Both the position numbers and the translations under genes were made by a program. The notes below the pieces were generated by a model that saw nothing but the letters and a program-made list of their open reading frames with translations, had not been told where the DNA came from and ran no database searches. 64,000 nt of DNA from Herbaspirillum huttiense (GTDB taxonomy: Bacteria; Pseudomonadota; Gammaproteobacteria; Burkholderiales; Burkholderiaceae_D), in contig NZ_CP037993.1 of the NCBI RefSeq assembly GCF_004367745.1, positions 806,001-870,000 on the forward strand, read 5' to 3'. Shown in pieces: positions 28,138 to 37,494 of this stretch (positions within the stretch are counted from its first letter, which is position 1; every line of letters starts with the position of its first letter).

Positions 28138-28452
28138 ATGGAAGTCAGCCACACCATCATCAACCTGATCATCTTCGTGCTGGCCATCTACGTTGGCTAC
28201 CACGTGGTCTGGACGGTGACCCCGGCCTTGCACACGCCCCTGATGGCGGTGACCAATGCCATCTCGGCCATCATCATCATCGGCGCCATGCTGGCCGCGG
28301 GCCTTACCGAAGGTACGGTCGGGCGCATTGCCGGCACGCTGGCCGTGGCGCTGGCGGCGGTGAACGTGTTCGGCGGCTTCATGGTGACCCAGCGCATGCT
28401 GGAAATGTTCAAGAAGAAAGAGCCCAAGGCCAACTCGGGAGAACGAGCATGA
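28138..28452 (+). CDS. pntAB: NAD(P) transhydrogenase alpha-2 subunit
   Basis: 104-residue membrane subunit (part of domain II) with three predicted helices: LIIFVLAIYVGYHVVW, AISAIIIIGAMLAAGLT and the GTLAVALAAVNVFGGFMV segment. It is the piece that E. coli fuses to the C-terminus of PntA. AAGGAGG precedes the ATG at 28138, better than an upstream in-frame ATG at 28093. Its stop overlaps pntB by 4 nt. Confidence 0.95.
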   Translation: MEVSHTIINLIIFVLAIYVGYHVVWTVTPALHTPLMAVTNAISAIIIIGAMLAAGLTEGTVGRIAGTLAVALAAVNVFGGFMVTQRMLEMFKKKEPKANSGERA

Positions 28453-29888
28453 GCATGAACCTGGTGACCCTGCTGTACCTGATCGCATCGATCTGCTTCA
28501 TCCAGGCCCTGAAGGGTCTCTCGCACCCGGCCACGGCGCGCCGTGGCAACAGCTTCGGCATCGCCGGCATGGTCATCGCCGTGCTGACCACGCTGGCGCT
28601 GATCGTCAAGATCAAAGGGGAAGGAGTCAATCCTTCCGGTGACATCGGCTACCTGCTGGTGGCCGGCGGCGTGATCGTCGGTGGCGGCATCGGCGCTTAT
28701 CTGGCGCGCAGCGTCGAGATGACCAAGATGCCCGAACTGGTGGCGGCGATGCACTCGCTCATTGGTCTGGCGGCGGTCTGTATCGCGGTGGCGGCGGTGG
28801 CCGAGCCGTGGGCGCTGGGCATTTCGGCGCACGGGCAACTGATCCCGGTGGGCAACCGGGTCGAACTGTTCATCGGTACTTTTGTGGGGGCCATCACCTT
28901 CTCGGGTTCCGTGATCGCCTTCGGCAAGCTCTCGGGCAAGTACAAGTTCCGCCTGTTCCAGGGGGCGCCGGTCAACTTCGCCGGCCAGCATTTCCTGAAC
29001 CTGCTGCTGGCGGTGGCCATGATCGGCTTCGGCATCATCTTCGTGCTGACGCAAAACTGGCTGCCCTTCATCATCATGGCCGCCATCGCCTTTGCGCTGG
29101 GCGTGCTCATCATCATCCCCATCGGCGGGGCGGACATGCCGGTGGTGGTCTCGATGCTCAACAGCTATTCCGGCTGGGCGGCGGCGGGCATCGGTTTTTC
29201 GCTGAACAACTCCATGCTCATCATCGCCGGTTCGCTGGTCGGTTCCTCCGGCGCGATTCTGTCCTACATCATGTGCAAGGCGATGAACCGCTCCTTCTTC
29301 AACGTGATCCTGGGCGGCTTTGGCGGTGAAGCGGCGGCCGCCGGTGGTGGGGCGCAGCAGCAGCGCAACGTCAAGTCGGGATCGGCCGACGATGCGGCGT
29401 TCCTGATGGGAAATGCAGAAACCGTCATTATCGTGCCGGGTTACGGGCTTGCCGTCGCACGCGCGCAGCATGCACTGAAGGAATTGACCGAAAAGCTGAC
29501 CCACAATGGCGTGACCGTGAAATACGCGATCCACCCGGTGGCCGGCCGCATGCCGGGCCACATGAACGTGCTGCTGGCCGAGGCCGAAGTGCCCTATGAC
29601 CAGGTCTTCGAGATGGAAGACATCAACAGCGAATTCGCCCAGGCCGATGTGGTGCTGGTGCTGGGGGCCAATGACGTGGTCAACCCGGCGGCCAAGGATC
29701 CCAAGTCGCCCATTGCGGGCATGCCGATCCTGGAAGCCTACAAGGCCAAGACCGTGATCGTGAACAAGCGCTCCATGGCGGCCGGTTATGCAGGCCTGGA
29801 CAATGAGCTCTTCTACATGGACAAGACCATGATGGTCTTTGGTGACGCCAAGAAGGTCATCGAAGACATGGTCAAGGCGGTGGACTGA
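28449..29888 (+). CDS. pntB: NAD(P) transhydrogenase beta subunit
   Basis: 479-residue subunit with about nine membrane helices (domain II) up to roughly residue 290 and a C-terminal NADP(H)-binding domain III. The domain III signature is VIIVPGYGLAVARAQHA (residues 326-342) with HPVAGRMPGHMNVLLAEA and GANDVVNPAA. The complex couples hydride transfer from NADH to NADP+ with inward proton flow, supplying NADPH. Translation is coupled to pntAB by overlap. A strong terminator ends the operon. Confidence 0.97.
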   Translation: MSMNLVTLLYLIASICFIQALKGLSHPATARRGNSFGIAGMVIAVLTTLALIVKIKGEGVNPSGDIGYLLVAGGVIVGGGIGAYLARSVEMTKMPELVAAMHSLIGLAAVCIAVAAVAEPWALGISAHGQLIPVGNRVELFIGTFVGAITFSGSVIAFGKLSGKYKFRLFQGAPVNFAGQHFLNLLLAVAMIGFGIIFVLTQNWLPFIIMAAIAFALGVLIIIPIGGADMPVVVSMLNSYSGWAAAGIGFSLNNSMLIIAGSLVGSSGAILSYIMCKAMNRSFFNVILGGFGGEAAAAGGGAQQQRNVKSGSADDAAFLMGNAETVIIVPGYGLAVARAQHALKELTEKLTHNGVTVKYAIHPVAGRMPGHMNVLLAEAEVPYDQVFEMEDINSEFAQADVVLVLGANDVVNPAAKDPKSPIAGMPILEAYKAKTVIVNKRSMAAGYAGLDNELFYMDKTMMVFGDAKKVIEDMVKAVD

Positions 29889-29906
29889 TCTTCCCCAGCC
29901 TCAATG

Positions 29907-29942
29907 AAAAACGGGTTGCGCAGTGATGCGCAACCCGTTTTG
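29907..29942. terminator. Bidirectional intrinsic terminator, pntB / upp
   Basis: 15-bp perfect stem AAAACGGGTTGCGCA/TGCGCAACCCGTTTT with a GTGA tetraloop between convergent genes. Confidence 0.93.
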
Positions 29943-29972
29943 TCTTGGAACCGTGAAGTCCGAAGGTGCTGC

Positions 29973-30620
29973 TTACTTGGTCCCGAAAATGCGGTCCCCC
30001 GCATCGCCCAGCCCAGGCACGATGTAGGCATCTTCATCCAGGTGGGAATCCAGGGAAGCGACGTACAGCTTCACATCCGGATGGGCATCAGCGAACACCT
30101 GCACGCCTTCCGGTGCCGCGACCAGGGCCACGAAGACGATATGCGAAGCCGGCACGCCGCGCTTCTTCAGGGCATCCACCGCATAGACGGCCGAGTTGCC
30201 GGTGGCAACCATGGGGTCGCACAGGATCATGATGCGGTCCTGCAGGTCCGGCAGGCGCACCAGGTATTCCACTGGCAGGTGATTCTCGTCGCGATAGACG
30301 CCGATATGGCCCACGCGCGCCGAGGGGATCAGTTCCAGCAGGCCATCGCTCATGCCCACGCCCGCACGCAGCACCGGCACCACGGCCAGCTTCTTGCCGG
30401 CGATTACCGGCGCTTCATAGGTCACCAGCGGGGTTTCGATGGTCTCGGTGGTCAGCGGCAGGTCGCGCGTGATTTCGTAACCCATCAGCAGCGTGATCTC
30501 GCGCAGCAGGTCGCGGAAGGTGCGGGTGGAGGTGCGCTTGTCGCGCATGTGCGACAGCTTGTGCTGGATCAGCGGATGGTCGAGGATGAAGAGGTTCTTG
30601 AAGCGCGGGTCTTGTTTCAT
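29973..30620 (-). CDS. upp: Uracil phosphoribosyltransferase
   Basis: 215-residue salvage enzyme making UMP from uracil and PRPP. The PRPP-binding loop [10 protein letters not shown] is at residues 135-144 and the uracil-binding tail is [13 protein letters not shown]. An N-terminal segment of about ten residues ([10 protein letters not shown]) precedes the usual conserved start [13 protein letters not shown]. No uracil permease gene is next to it. Confidence 0.97.
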   Translation of the reverse strand: MKQDPRFKNLFILDHPLIQHKLSHMRDKRTSTRTFRDLLREITLLMGYEITRDLPLTTETIETPLVTYEAPVIAGKKLAVVPVLRAGVGMSDGLLELIPSARVGHIGVYRDENHLPVEYLVRLPDLQDRIMILCDPMVATGNSAVYAVDALKKRGVPASHIVFVALVAAPEGVQVFADAHPDVKLYVASLDSHLDEDAYIVPGLGDAGDRIFGTK

Positions 30621-30690
30621 GGCAAATGCGTATCTGCTGGGTGGAGCGGCGGGTGCCGCAAGTCAGCATTGTCGCATTTCCTGACCGCCT

Positions 30691-30712
30691 GCGCGACGCC
30701 GGGACGTCGCGC
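30691..30712 (-). other. Hairpin after ubiH
   Basis: 8-bp stem GCGCGACG/CGTCGCGC with a 6-nt loop, 20 nt after the ubiH stop. No T-run, so a weak terminator or stabiliser at most. Confidence 0.35.
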
Positions 30713-30731
30713 AACTGCAGCATTGTTCACC

Positions 30732-31880
30732 TCATCGGCGACCGAACATCATCTGTTCGGCCAGCAAGCCGCGTGCTGCCGGCAGCAGGTCGATCGCGCC
30801 CAGCGACAGGCCCAGTGCCGCCTGCAGGGGCGAACCTTGGGGCGAGCCGGCAAAGATGCGCGCCATCAGGTCGGTCAGGCGAATGGTCAGGCCGCGATCC
30901 TGCCCGCGCTGGCGCTCGAAGGCCTGCAAGGCTTCGGGAGAGACCTCGCGCGCCAGCACATCGGCCAGCACGCGGGCGTCGCGCAAGCCCAGGTTGAGGC
31001 CCTGGCCGGCGACCGGATGCAGGGTTTGTGCCGCATTGCCGATGGCCACCACGCGCCGGCTCTGGCCGGGGCGGGCGTTCAAGCCCAGCGGGAAGGCGTG
31101 GCGTACGCTGATGCGGGTGAATCGGCCCACCCGCTCGCCGAAGGTGCGCTGCAGGGACGCGAGGAAGGCGGCATCGTCCAGCGCCAGCAATGCTTCGCCG
31201 GTGGCAGGACGTACGCACCACACCAGCGCATAGCCATCATCCTGCGGCAGCAGGGCCAGCGGGCCTTCATCGGTGAAGCGTTCAAAGGCGCGATGGGCGA
31301 TCACGCCATCGGCTTGCACGTGCGCGATGATGCCCAGTTGCTGGTAGTCGCGCTGCAGGCTTTTTTGCTGCTGTTCTCCGAAGACGCCACCCTCGGCCTG
31401 GATCACCAGTTGCGCTCGCAGTACGCGTCCATCCTTGAGGGTGATGGCGACGTGGTCGTCTTCTTCCGTGATCTCCTGTGCTTCGGCGGGGCGCATCTGG
31501 GTCAGTCCCAGCGGTGCGATGGCCGAGGCAAGGGCGCGGTTGACCTCGCCATAGCGCGCCACGTAGCCCAGCGCGGGCAAGTGGTAATCCTTGCGGTCCA
31601 GCAGGGTGCGGCCGAAGTGGCCACGGCGCGAGACGTGGATCTGTTCGATGGCGGTGGCGCTGCGGCCGATGTCGTCCCAGGCAGCCAGTTCATCGAGGAT
31701 CTGGCGGCTGCCGTAGGAAAGGGCAATGGTGCGCGGGTCAGCGGCGGCTTGTTCAGGTGACTTCATGTCCACCAGCGCGATGCGTGCGGCGGACAACTGG
31801 CGGCGCGCCAAGAGGCCGGCCACGCTCTGGCCGACCGGGCCACCGCCGCAGATGATGAGGTCGAAATCGACGGATTCCAT
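30732..31880 (-). CDS. ubiH: UbiH/UbiF family FAD monooxygenase
   Basis: 382-residue flavoprotein hydroxylase of ubiquinone synthesis. The N-terminal FAD motif IICGGGPVGQS is at residues 9-19. The GNAAQTLHPVAGQGLNLGLRD segment near residue 280 is the second FAD motif in the form typical of UbiH. It introduces one of the ring hydroxyl groups; which carbon is attacked cannot be told with certainty from sequence. The gene follows pepP, as in E. coli pepP-ubiH. Confidence 0.87.
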   Translation of the reverse strand: MESVDFDLIICGGGPVGQSVAGLLARRQLSAARIALVDMKSPEQAAADPRTIALSYGSRQILDELAAWDDIGRSATAIEQIHVSRRGHFGRTLLDRKDYHLPALGYVARYGEVNRALASAIAPLGLTQMRPAEAQEITEEDDHVAITLKDGRVLRAQLVIQAEGGVFGEQQQKSLQRDYQQLGIIAHVQADGVIAHRAFERFTDEGPLALLPQDDGYALVWCVRPATGEALLALDDAAFLASLQRTFGERVGRFTRISVRHAFPLGLNARPGQSRRVVAIGNAAQTLHPVAGQGLNLGLRDARVLADVLAREVSPEALQAFERQRGQDRGLTIRLTDLMARIFAGSPQGSPLQAALGLSLGAIDLLPAARGLLAEQMMFGRR

Positions 31881-31987
31881 GATGCCGGGAAATGCCTTCT
31901 GCAGAAGATTCAGGAAGGCCTCATTGTAGCGGAGCCGCGCCGGCCGGGCTTGATCCGGCGCATGCGCGGCCCTGGGGAGACGGGTGC

Positions 31988-33334
31988 TTAAGCCTGTCGC
32001 ATCAGCGCTTCAATGTCATTGACCTTGGTGGGCACGCCCGTGGTCAGCAATTCGCAGCCGGAGGGCGTCACGTGCGCATCATCCTCGATGCGGATGCCGA
32101 TGTTCCAGAACTGCTCCGGCACGCCCTCGCCGGGACGCACGTAGATGCCCGGTTCGATGGTCAGTACCATGCCCGGCTGCAGCGTGCGCCAGGGCTTGCT
32201 GCCATCGGCGGTGGCGGGATCGCGATAGTCGCCCACGTCATGCACATCCATGCCCAGCCAGTGGCCGGTGCGATGCATGTAGAACTGGCGATAGTCGCCT
32301 TTTTCGATCACGTCTTCCAGCGCGCCGACCTTGGATTTGTCCAGCAGGCCCGTGTCGAGCATGCCCTGCGCCAGCACGCGCACGGCGGCGTCATGGCCAT
32401 CCATGAAACGCTTGCCCGGTGCGGTCTCGGCGATCGCGGCGGCTTGTGCGGCCAGTACGATCTCATAGAGCGCCTTCTGCGGCCCGCTGAACTTGCCATT
32501 GGCCGGGAAGGTGCGGGTGATGTCGGCGGCGTAGCTGTCCAGTTCGCAGCCGGCGTCGATCAGGACCAGGTCGCCGTCCTTGATTTCGGCGTCGCCCGCG
32601 CGATAGTGCAGCACGCAGCTGTTGGCGCCGGTGGCGACGATGGAGCCATAGGCCGGATACTGCGAACCGTTGCGGCGGAATTCGTGCAGCAGTTCGGCTT
32701 CCAGGTGATATTCGCGCAGGCCGGGACGGCAGATGCGCATGGCGCGGCAATGCGCCTCGGCGGAAATGATGCCGGCGCGCTTCATCACGTCGATCTCGTA
32801 GGCATCCTTGAAGAGGCGCATGTCATCCAGCAGCACGCTCACATCGACCACCGCGCCGGGCGCGGACACGCCGCTGCGCGCCAGCGCGCGCACGCCCTGC
32901 AGCCAGCGCTGCAACTGGGCATCGCGCTGGTCGTCCTGGCCGAGCGCGTAGTAGACGGCGCGGGCGTCGGAGAGCAGGGCGGGCATGTTCTTGTCCAGCT
33001 CCTCGATCGGATGGGCTGCATCGAGCGCGAAGAGCTGCTGCGCGGCCTGCGGGCCGTGGCGGTAGCCGTCCCAGATTTCGCGTTCCAGGTTCTTGTCGCG
33101 GCAGAACAGGATGCTGCGGTTTTCCTTGCCGGCCACCAGTACGAGTACCGCTTCGGGCTCGGTGAAGCCGGTCAGGTAGTAGAAGTAGCTGTCGTGGCGA
33201 TACGGATAATCGGCATCGCGATTGCGCATCACCTCGGGTGCGGTCGGGATGATGGCCACGCCGCCCCCGGCTTGTTGCAGGCTGGCCAGCAGGCGCGCGC
33301 GGCGGGCGGCGAAGGGGGTGGCGTCGAAGCTCAT
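31988..33334 (-). CDS. pepP: Xaa-Pro aminopeptidase
   Basis: 448-residue pita-bread metallopeptidase releasing N-terminal residues before proline. Metal ligands lie in IDAGCELDSYAADITRTF (two Asp), GHWLGMDVHDVGD (His), LTIEPGIY (Glu) and IGIRIEDD (Glu). The N-terminal domain covers about residues 1-175. Its ATG overlaps the murU stop by 4 nt, linking it to the cell-wall recycling unit; ubiH follows 107 nt later. Confidence 0.96.
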   Translation of the reverse strand: MSFDATPFAARRARLLASLQQAGGGVAIIPTAPEVMRNRDADYPYRHDSYFYYLTGFTEPEAVLVLVAGKENRSILFCRDKNLEREIWDGYRHGPQAAQQLFALDAAHPIEELDKNMPALLSDARAVYYALGQDDQRDAQLQRWLQGVRALARSGVSAPGAVVDVSVLLDDMRLFKDAYEIDVMKRAGIISAEAHCRAMRICRPGLREYHLEAELLHEFRRNGSQYPAYGSIVATGANSCVLHYRAGDAEIKDGDLVLIDAGCELDSYAADITRTFPANGKFSGPQKALYEIVLAAQAAAIAETAPGKRFMDGHDAAVRVLAQGMLDTGLLDKSKVGALEDVIEKGDYRQFYMHRTGHWLGMDVHDVGDYRDPATADGSKPWRTLQPGMVLTIEPGIYVRPGEGVPEQFWNIGIRIEDDAHVTPSGCELLTTGVPTKVNDIEALMRQA

Positions 33335-34047
33335 GGTCGGGTTCCTTGCGGTGGCAGGTTCAGTGCTTCCAGTTGATCGATGGTACCGACGTTGTGCCAG
33401 TCGCCGCGATACACATCGCCGCCGATGCGGCCCTGGTCGGCGTACTGGCGCAGCAGCGGTCCCAGTTTGGCGTGGCTGCCGGGCGCGATGCCGTCGAACA
33501 TTTCCGGGCGATACACGCCGATGTTGGCAAAAGTCAGCTTCGGCTGGCCCTCGTTGGCGATGGCGAAGTTGTTCAATGCGAAATCCCCCTCGGGATGGAA
33601 GGGCGGATTCTTGACCAGGTACAGCCAGGCCAGGTCACGCTTGTCTTGCGGCAGCGGATTGCCCCACGGGTCCTCGTCTTCCAGCACGGTCAGCAGTTCG
33701 CTGTAGTCGAAGTGCGGGCACCAGATGTCGCCGGAGACCGCTATGAAAGCTTCTTCACCCAGCAGGTGGCGGGCCTGGGCGATACCGCCTGCCGTTTCCA
33801 GCGCGGTCTTTTCGGGTGAATAAAAGAGCTTTGCGCCATAACGGCTGCCGTCACCGAGGGTGTCTTCGATCATCTGGCCCAGGTGGGCGTGATTGATGAC
33901 GATCTCGGTGATGCCGGCGCGTACCAGCGAGAGGATCTGCCAGACGATCAGCGGGCGGCCGCGTACTTTCAGGAGCGGCTTGGGGCAGGTATCGGTCAGC
34001 GGACGCATGCGCTCGCCGCGGCCGGCTGCGAAGATCATGGCTTTCAT
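33331..34047 (-). CDS. murU: N-acetylmuramate alpha-1-phosphate uridylyltransferase
   Basis: 238-residue nucleotidyltransferase. The N-terminal FAAGRGERMRPLTDTCPKPLL signature (residues 6-26) is the NTP-binding loop; the SGDIWCPHFDYSEL segment holds the metal-binding Asp. In Pseudomonas, MurU makes UDP-MurNAc from MurNAc-1-phosphate in a peptidoglycan recycling bypass. The assignment over a general sugar nucleotidyltransferase rests on its place 10 nt after amgK and next to lptD, the same neighbourhood as in Pseudomonas putida. Confidence 0.88.
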   Translation of the reverse strand: MKAMIFAAGRGERMRPLTDTCPKPLLKVRGRPLIVWQILSLVRAGITEIVINHAHLGQMIEDTLGDGSRYGAKLFYSPEKTALETAGGIAQARHLLGEEAFIAVSGDIWCPHFDYSELLTVLEDEDPWGNPLPQDKRDLAWLYLVKNPPFHPEGDFALNNFAIANEGQPKLTFANIGVYRPEMFDGIAPGSHAKLGPLLRQYADQGRIGGDVYRGDWHNVGTIDQLEALNLPPQGTRP

Positions 34048-34057
34048 GCAGGGCGCC

Positions 34058-35089
34058 TCAGAAGGTGTAGCCGAACTTGGGCGCGTGTTCCTGTTCGAGC
34101 TTCTCGATCAGGCGCACCAGCGGCGTGAAGGCCACGTAGCGGCGCGCGGTCTTGAGGGTGTATTCCATGACCAGCGGGATGTCCTTCAGGTAGCCGTCTT
34201 TGCCGTCGCGATGCCACAGGCGCGCGAAGATCCCCAGCACCTTCAGGTGGCGCTGCAGGCCCATCCATTCGAAGTCGCGGTAGAAGGTATCGATGTCCGG
34301 CGTGACCGGCAGGCCGGCGCGGCGCGCCTTTTCCCAGTAGCGGATGGCCCAGTCCAGCACCATTTCCTCATCCCACTGGATGTAGGCGTCGCGCAGCAGC
34401 GAGACCAGGTCGTAGGTGATGGGACCGTAGACCGCATCCTGGAAGTCCAGGATGCCCGGGTTGCCCTTGGGCAGCACCATCAGGTTGCGCGAATGATAGT
34501 CGCGGTGCACGTAGACCTGGGGCTGCGCCAGGTTGTTGGCCAGGATGGCGTCGAAGGTCTTGTCCAGCACCGCGTTCTGCTCGTCGGTGAGGGTGACGCC
34601 GAGGTGCTTGCCGATATACCACTCGCGGAACAGTTCCAGCTCGCGCAGCAGCAGCGGGCGGTCGTATTCGGGCAGGGCCTCGGGCTTGCTTTGCGCTTGT
34701 AAAAGTACCAGGGCCTCGATCGCATCCATGTATAGTGCGTGCGCGCTGTCGGCCGAGAGCTGCGACAAGTAGGTCGTGGAACCCAGGTCCGAGAGCAGCA
34801 GGAAGCCGCGCTCGGTATCCTGCGCCAGTACCTTCGGCACGGTCACCCCGGTCTCGCCGAAGAGGCCGGCGACCTTCACGAAGGGACGGACGTCTTCCTG
34901 CGGCGGCGGGGCATCCATCACGATGGCACTGCCGCCGTCGGGTGTGTCCACCCGGAAATAACGGCGGAAGCTGGCGTCGGCCGAGGCCGGGCGCAGGGTG
35001 GAGGACAGCACCGGGGTATCGGCCAGGGTGGCCAGCCAGGCTTGCAATTCGGACAGGCGGAGATCGGGGGTGGAACCAGGTGAAGACAT
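34058..35089 (-). CDS. amgK: N-acetylmuramate/N-acetylglucosamine anomeric kinase
   Basis: 343-residue kinase of the aminoglycoside phosphotransferase fold. The catalytic loop VHRDYHSRNLMV and the metal-binding ILDFQDAVYGP segment are intact. AmgK phosphorylates the anomeric hydroxyl of MurNAc and GlcNAc released during wall turnover, feeding MurU. The gene is divergent from lptD; the two starts are 98 nt apart. It heads the amgK-murU-pepP unit. Confidence 0.9.
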   Translation of the reverse strand: MSSPGSTPDLRLSELQAWLATLADTPVLSSTLRPASADASFRRYFRVDTPDGGSAIVMDAPPPQEDVRPFVKVAGLFGETGVTVPKVLAQDTERGFLLLSDLGSTTYLSQLSADSAHALYMDAIEALVLLQAQSKPEALPEYDRPLLLRELELFREWYIGKHLGVTLTDEQNAVLDKTFDAILANNLAQPQVYVHRDYHSRNLMVLPKGNPGILDFQDAVYGPITYDLVSLLRDAYIQWDEEMVLDWAIRYWEKARRAGLPVTPDIDTFYRDFEWMGLQRHLKVLGIFARLWHRDGKDGYLKDIPLVMEYTLKTARRYVAFTPLVRLIEKLEQEHAPKFGYTF

Positions 35090-35109
35090 GAACTATCTGA
35101 GGAAATCGT

Positions 35110-35137
35110 TTGACGAGGTTGAGTTCCCATATAATAA
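35110..35137 (+). promoter_or_regulatory. Candidate lptD promoter
   Basis: TTGACG (35110-35115) and an overlapping TATAAT/TAATAA cluster (35130-35137), with a 14- or 16-nt spacer depending on the hexamer used; about 50 nt before the lptD ATG. Confidence 0.5.
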
Positions 35138-35186
35138 GGGATTAAACCCAAAAAATCCGCCTGCACGGTATCTAGCCTCTCTTTTC

Positions 35187-37469
35187 ATGATCCGGTTTTC
35201 CAAGTCTTTCACTGAACGTACTGTCAACTGGCGGCTGGCGCGTCTGTTCTCTTCGGCAATGGTAGTGGCTTCGGCCTCGGCCCTGCTGCCGCTGTCGGTG
35301 CACGCCCAGATGAGCATGCCCACCGCTGCGCCTGCCACGCCGCCCGCACAGGACCAGGACGCCCCGGTCAATGTCAGCGCCGAGCAGATGACCGGCCGTC
35401 CCGACCGCCAGGTCAACCTGGACCGCGACGTGGAGCTGGTCAAGGCAGCGACCACTATCAAGTCTGACAAGGCCGAATACCGCATCATCCAGGATGAAGT
35501 CGAGGCCACCGGCCACGTCTGGATGCAGCGCCTGCAGGACCAGTACACCGGCGACTACGCCGAGATGAACATGGGCACCGGCGCCGGCTACGTGACCAAT
35601 CCGACTTACCTGATCGGCAAGAACGGCGGGCGCGGCAAGGCCGAGCGCATCGACTTCCTGTCGGACGACCAGGCCAAGGTGACGCAGGGGACCTACAGTA
35701 CCTGCGAAGCACCTGATCCTGACTGGTATCTGCGCGCCAACACCATGGACCTCGACAGCGGTCGCGATATTGGCACCATGCATGGCGGGCTGCTGTATTT
35801 CAAGGATGTACCGATTCTGGGGTCGCCCTGGATGACGTTCCCGCTGTCGGGGGAGCGCAAGTCGGGCGTGCTGCCGCCCACCATCGGCATGACCAGTACC
35901 GGTGGTGCCGAGATCTCGGTGCCGTACTACTTCAACCTGGCACCCAACTATGACCTGACGCTGGTGCCGAAGTACATCGCGCGCCGCGGGCTGCAGATGG
36001 GGGCGGAAACGCGCTATCTGGGTGATAGCTACAGTGGTACTACCAACGTGGAAGGGATCCAGGACCAGGTCACCGGAACCGGCCGTTATTCGCTGTCCTC
36101 GATCCACAACCAGACCCTGGCACCCGGCCTGCAACTGGCCTGGAACCTGAACAAGGCGTCCGACAACGACTATCCGTCGGACTTCTCGCATTCGATCACG
36201 GGCAGCACGCAGCGCTTGCTTCCGCGTAATGTCAGCCTCAGTTACAGCAGCACGTACTGGAGCGTGACCGGTCTGGTATCAAAATATCAGTTGCTGCAGG
36301 ACGTCAATGCGCCCATCGCGAAGCCCTATGATCGCGTACCGCAGATTACATTCGTGGGCAACCGCTATGACATCGGTGGATTCGACTTCAGTACCACCGC
36401 CGACTTCACCCGCTTCTCCAGCGGCGACCTGATCGGCGGCGACCGCGCCTACGTCACGCAAACGGTGTCATATCCCTTCATCCGCCCGGGCTATTTCATC
36501 ACGCCCAAGGTGATTTTGGATGCGACCAGCTACAACCTGAACAACGTCTCGGCCGGTCAACCGACCAATTTGACGCGTACGGTGCCGACCGTATCGCTGG
36601 ATTCCGGCCTGATCTTCGAGCGCGAATCCGATCTCTTGGGCCGCAGCATGACCCAAACGCTGGAACCGCGCCTGTTCTACGTTCGTACCCCTTACCGCGA
36701 CCAGTCGCAGTATCCGGTGTTCGATTCCGGCTTGGCCGACTTCAACTTCGCCCAGATCTTCACCGAGAACCGCTTCGTCGGCCACGACCGCATCAGCGAC
36801 GCCAACCAGCTGACCGCGGCCGTCACCTCGCGCCTGATCGAGGAAAACGGACTGGAGCGCCTGCGCGCGGCCATCGGCCAACGCTACTACTTTGCCGATC
36901 CCAAGGTCGGCATCAGCGGCACCACCACCACCACGCTGGGCAGCAAATCCGATCTGTTGCTGGCCCTGGGGGGGCAGATCACCCGCGAGTTCTCCACCGA
37001 CAACACCGTGCAGTACAGCGAGACCCTGCGCCAGATGGTGCGTTCCACCTTCGGCATCCGCTGGCAGCCGGCCCCCAAGCGCGTGCTGAACCTGCAATAC
37101 CGCCTGGATCGCACCTACATCAACCCCTACACCGGCGTGCTCGATCCGCTCAAGCAGGTCGACGTGTCGGGCCAGTGGCCGATTACCCAGCGCATCTACG
37201 CCGTCGGCCGCGTGAACTATTCGATTCCGGACCGTACGGTGGCCGAAGGCCTGGCCGGCTTCGAGTACAAGGCCGACTGCTGGGTCTTCCGGGTGGTGGC
37301 GCAACGCATTCCGACCTCGTCCACCAAGGCATCGACGGGCTTCTTCATTCAGCTCGAACTCAATGGCCTGTCCAAGATCGGGTCCAACCCGCTGGATGCC
37401 ATCAAGAGCAGCGTGCCCGGTTACCAGAACGTGAACCTGCCGGATACCATGCCCGGCAACAACTTCTAA
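35187..37469 (+). CDS. lptD: LPS-assembly protein LptD
   Basis: 760-residue outer-membrane barrel that, with LptE, inserts lipopolysaccharide into the outer leaflet. A signal peptide ends near VHAQ (residue 41). The N-terminal beta-jellyroll (OstA/LptA-like) covers roughly 60-170, with VELVKAATTIKSDKAEY, and the barrel follows. Only two cysteines occur, Cys173 and Cys698, where E. coli has four, so a single interdomain disulfide is expected. The ATG at 35187 gives the best signal peptide. surA, needed to fold LptD, follows at 25 nt. Confidence 0.95.
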   Translation: MIRFSKSFTERTVNWRLARLFSSAMVVASASALLPLSVHAQMSMPTAAPATPPAQDQDAPVNVSAEQMTGRPDRQVNLDRDVELVKAATTIKSDKAEYRIIQDEVEATGHVWMQRLQDQYTGDYAEMNMGTGAGYVTNPTYLIGKNGGRGKAERIDFLSDDQAKVTQGTYSTCEAPDPDWYLRANTMDLDSGRDIGTMHGGLLYFKDVPILGSPWMTFPLSGERKSGVLPPTIGMTSTGGAEISVPYYFNLAPNYDLTLVPKYIARRGLQMGAETRYLGDSYSGTTNVEGIQDQVTGTGRYSLSSIHNQTLAPGLQLAWNLNKASDNDYPSDFSHSITGSTQRLLPRNVSLSYSSTYWSVTGLVSKYQLLQDVNAPIAKPYDRVPQITFVGNRYDIGGFDFSTTADFTRFSSGDLIGGDRAYVTQTVSYPFIRPGYFITPKVILDATSYNLNNVSAGQPTNLTRTVPTVSLDSGLIFERESDLLGRSMTQTLEPRLFYVRTPYRDQSQYPVFDSGLADFNFAQIFTENRFVGHDRISDANQLTAAVTSRLIEENGLERLRAAIGQRYYFADPKVGISGTTTTTLGSKSDLLLALGGQITREFSTDNTVQYSETLRQMVRSTFGIRWQPAPKRVLNLQYRLDRTYINPYTGVLDPLKQVDVSGQWPITQRIYAVGRVNYSIPDRTVAEGLAGFEYKADCWVFRVVAQRIPTSSTKASTGFFIQLELNGLSKIGSNPLDAIKSSVPGYQNVNLPDTMPGNNF

Positions 37470-37494
37470 CCTTTTTCGAACCAACGATTAGTCC

